Assembly: GCF_007744255.1 (NCBI RefSeq)
Contig: NZ_CP036267.1
Location: 1,054,001 to 1,118,000, forward strand
DNA from: Thalassoglobus polymorphus
GTDB lineage: Bacteria > Planctomycetota > Planctomycetia > Planctomycetales > Planctomycetaceae
Direction of reading: 5' to 3'
DNA: 64,000 nucleotides
A program made the translations under genes and the position numbers. Under the pieces are notes generated by a model, which did no database searches, had not been told where the DNA came from, and saw only the letters and a program-made list of their open reading frames with translations. Of this stretch, positions 61,974 through 64,000 are shown in pieces. How positions within the stretch are numbered: the stretch's first letter is position 1; the number at the start of each line of letters is the position of its first letter.

Positions 61974-63242
61974 ATGAAAACCGTTTCGGAAACATATGAC
62001 GTTGCCATCATCGGTGGAGGAGCTGCCGGATTGATGGCTGCGGTTCAGCTTGCTCGTTTGCGCGAAGATCTTAGCATAGCTGTTTTGGATGGAGCAAAAC
62101 GTCTGGGGGCGAAGATCCTGATCAGCGGGGGAGGACGGTGTAATGTGACGAACCAAGCTGTCACCGCTAAAGACTTTAACGGTGGAAGTCGGAATGTCGT
62201 CAAACGGGTGTTGAAAGCTTTCTCAGCCAACAAAACCGTCGAGTTCTTTGAGTCGCTCGGCGTCCCGCTGCATGAAGAACAACATGGCAAGCTTTTCCCG
62301 GACTCGAACAAAGCACGTTCCGTGCTGGATGCTCTCATCAATGAGGCTGACTCACGCGGTGTGAAAATTCTGACGGAAAATCGTGTTGATCGCATCGGCA
62401 AGGACTCAGGATCATTTTGCGTGGAAACGCATCTTCGTCAGCTTCAGGCTCGTTCTGTCGTCCTCTCCACAGGTGGGAAGTCGGTCCCGAAGACAGGGAG
62501 CGATGGCTTTGGTTTTGAGTTGGCGAAATCGCTTGGGCATACCATTTTGCCTACATTCCCGGCACTCGCTCCAATGCTTCTCGATGGCCACTTCCATGAA
62601 GGGCTCTCCGGGATCGCGCAAGAGGTCGAGATCACGCTGGAGGTTCAGGGTGAGAAGCCAAAACGGTTCACTGGTTCGATGTTATGGACACACTTCGGGA
62701 TTAGTGGGCCGGTCGTTCTCGACTTTTCCAGGCATTGGCACGCAGCCCATGACACCGGGGCGGCGCAGTCAGTGATCTGTAACTTCCTGCCAGATCTTCA
62801 ACCGCAGCAAATTCATGAGGAGATTCTGAAGGCGGCGGAGCAGAATTCGAAAGGCTCACTCAGAAAGTTTCTGTCGCAACGGTTGCCGGGTCGATTTGTG
62901 GACAGCTTGCTGGCTGAACTTCAGGTCCCTAAAGAGATGACCTTCTCGCAGTTTCGAAAAGAGCAGCGCAAGGATTTGGTCAAGACCCTGACCGAGCGAA
63001 AACTTTCAGTCACGGACAGCCGAGGATTTCGATATGCGGAAGCAACTGCGGGGGGCGTCCCGCTGGCTGAAGTGAATCCGTCGACGATGGAGTCCAGATG
63101 CTGCGACAACCTGTTTCTGAGCGGCGAGATACTTGACATCGACGGTCGACTTGGTGGCTTCAACTTTCAATGGGCCTGGTCCTCAGCCAGTGTGGCCGCT
63201 GTCGGGATCGCAAACCATCCGATTCATATGTCAAGAATTTGA
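61974..63242 (+). CDS. BaiN/HI0933-family NAD(P)/FAD-dependent oxidoreductase
   Basis: A 422-residue flavoprotein. The FAD motif is VAIIGGGAAGLMAAVQLA, then LGAKILISGGGRCNVTNQ (a hallmark of the family), VLSTGGKSVPKTGSDGFG, SMLWTHFGISGPVVLDFSR and NLFLSGEILDIDGRLGGFNF. The family includes BaiN and related proteins, and the natural substrate is mostly unknown. Full length. It is followed by an ATPase gene with a 95-bp gap. Confidence 0.93.
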   Translation: MKTVSETYDVAIIGGGAAGLMAAVQLARLREDLSIAVLDGAKRLGAKILISGGGRCNVTNQAVTAKDFNGGSRNVVKRVLKAFSANKTVEFFESLGVPLHEEQHGKLFPDSNKARSVLDALINEADSRGVKILTENRVDRIGKDSGSFCVETHLRQLQARSVVLSTGGKSVPKTGSDGFGFELAKSLGHTILPTFPALAPMLLDGHFHEGLSGIAQEVEITLEVQGEKPKRFTGSMLWTHFGISGPVVLDFSRHWHAAHDTGAAQSVICNFLPDLQPQQIHEEILKAAEQNSKGSLRKFLSQRLPGRFVDSLLAELQVPKEMTFSQFRKEQRKDLVKTLTERKLSVTDSRGFRYAEATAGGVPLAEVNPSTMESRCCDNLFLSGEILDIDGRLGGFNFQWAWSSASVAAVGIANHPIHMSRI

Positions 63243-63337
63243 GTCATTTCATTTGTGGAGTTGGCAACCGAGTGTGGGATCGCTAATCTAGTCTCTAGTT
63301 GACACCCGTTCACGTGACCAATCTTCCTTATTTCGCC

Positions 63338-64000
63338 ATGATCAAACGGATTGAGCTGAAGAATTTCATGTCCCACGAGCACACCGTCATTGAACCGGCG
63401 GCGGGGCTGACGGTGTTGATCGGGGCGAATAATGTCGGGAAAAGTGCGGTCATCGCGGCACTGCAAATCTTGTGTTACAACGACAATTCAACCTATGTGA
63501 TGCGTCATGGAACCAAAGACTGTTCCATCACTGTTGAAACGGATGACGGGCATTTGGTGGAATGGCGACGCAAGAAGTCGCCGAGCTACACAATCGATGG
63601 TCAAAAATTCGACCGCCTTGCAAGAAGCGGAACCCCTGATGAACTCCATCAGGTCTTAAAACTTCCGAAAGTGAAAGGGAGCGGGGCCGACGAATTCGAT
63701 GTCCACTTCGGTTCGCAAAAGTCACCGATCTTTCTCCTGGATGAGTCGGGTGCGACCGCTGCAAGATTCTTTGCGTCATCCTCTGATGCAATTCGTTTAG
63801 TCGCGATGCAGCAGCGGCACAAAGAGAAACTCCGCGATGCCAAGAAAGAGCGGGTAAGACTTGATCTTGAATCAAAACGCCTCAACGCAGAACTCGCTGC
63901 CCTCGATCCAGCGGTTGAGATCGAACGACGTGTCGAAAAGCTTGAAGATGACTTTTCGGCACTGAGAGAACTCGAACAAACAGTCGCAGAACTGACGCAA
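63338..64000 (+). CDS. SbcC/SMC-like AAA ATPase, N-terminal part
   Basis: The gene runs off the window; 221 codons are visible. It starts with ATG 63338 and reads IKRIELKNFMSHEHTVIEP, then the P-loop GANNVGKSAVIAALQ. This is the N-terminal half-domain of SbcC/Rad50/SMC-type ATPases, and it is followed by a long charged, probably coiled-coil region (KEKLRDAKKERVRLDLESKR). A partner nuclease (SbcD) is not seen in the window, so the exact identity is open. Confidence 0.8.
   Translation, partial: MIKRIELKNFMSHEHTVIEPAAGLTVLIGANNVGKSAVIAALQILCYNDNSTYVMRHGTKDCSITVETDDGHLVEWRRKKSPSYTIDGQKFDRLARSGTPDELHQVLKLPKVKGSGADEFDVHFGSQKSPIFLLDESGATAARFFASSSDAIRLVAMQQRHKEKLRDAKKERVRLDLESKRLNAELAALDPAVEIERRVEKLEDDFSALRELEQTVAELTQ

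Noticed and set aside
1-64000. tRNA and rRNA genes, prophage, insertion sequences with transposase, defence island
   Set aside because: I looked for cloverleaf-like or rRNA-like stretches, transposase or integrase motifs and known defence proteins and found none that I can support.

Overview
The window reads as chromosomal DNA of a planctomycete (Planctomycetales, probably Planctomycetaceae). This is inferred from family content, not from a marker gene. The supporting families are a DUF1559 protein with a prepilin-type N-terminus and H-x9-DG motif paired with a small lipoprotein, a Cys-type sulfatase, a DUF1080-ThuA fusion, PQQ-like beta-propeller proteins, a VIT/vWA protein, ExbD-linked alpha/alpha-toroid proteins, and many secreted proteins of unknown function. 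GC content looks close to 50 %. I see no rRNA, tRNA, CRISPR array, transposase, prophage or recognisable defence island.

Layout. 1-9.2 kb is an envelope block on the + strand: the end of lspA, a TPR secreted protein, ExbB, two ExbD, an MreD-like membrane protein, a complete class B PBP2, a third ExbD, and a 747-residue protein that joins a TonB-like SxxxH membrane anchor to a toroid domain. 9.3-20.9 kb holds a secreted propeller protein, a Tat-exported sugar-isomerase-like protein, mutL, an iron alcohol dehydrogenase, a PQQ-like propeller, a degenerate lipoyl-domain protein and a cysteine-less TlpA-like lipoprotein. 21-33 kb holds malate dehydrogenase, two small tatA genes, a rhomboid protease, purC, two HtrA-like proteases, a sulfatase, hisC and nnrE. 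33-38 kb (minus strand) holds a GTPase and recO, a BamD-like lipoprotein and LptE, the last two being outer-membrane assembly factors. 38-51 kb holds an ankyrin protein, a small Cys-rich protein, the DUF1559/lipoprotein pair, a DUF4198-Kelch protein, a PQQ-like propeller, an esterase-fold protein without the expected serine, a peptidoglycan amidase-like lipoprotein, YjbQ, a K+-channel-like protein with an out-of-frame-looking segment, and a VIT/vWA protein. 51-64 kb holds a HIT protein, an SPFH + ribbon-helix-helix pair, citrate synthase, the DUF1080-ThuA fusion, two SDRs, a GT39-like membrane protein, a phosphoesterase, a BaiN-like flavoprotein and the start of an SbcC-like ATPase.

Together the genes describe a diderm with peptidoglycan (PBP2, MreD-like, amidase), an outer membrane with LptE and BamD-type assembly, proton-motive-force coupling modules (ExbB/ExbD) and Tat export. 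Central metabolism is represented by malate dehydrogenase and citrate synthase.

The most unusual non-coding signal is a dispersed intergenic repeat of about 105 bp. It occurs in at least five strong copies and several fragments across 64 kb, has TAGAGCA/TGCTCTA ends, and repeatedly abuts or supplies the stop codon of a neighbouring gene. A second, shorter palindrome-plus-GCTAAA element sits just upstream of three genes. Four separate tandem arrays all have a 15-bp period. Among proteins, the ExbD-linked TonB-like toroid protein and the cluster of binding-fold proteins that have lost their catalytic residue (lipoyl, thioredoxin, alpha/beta hydrolase) deserve attention.
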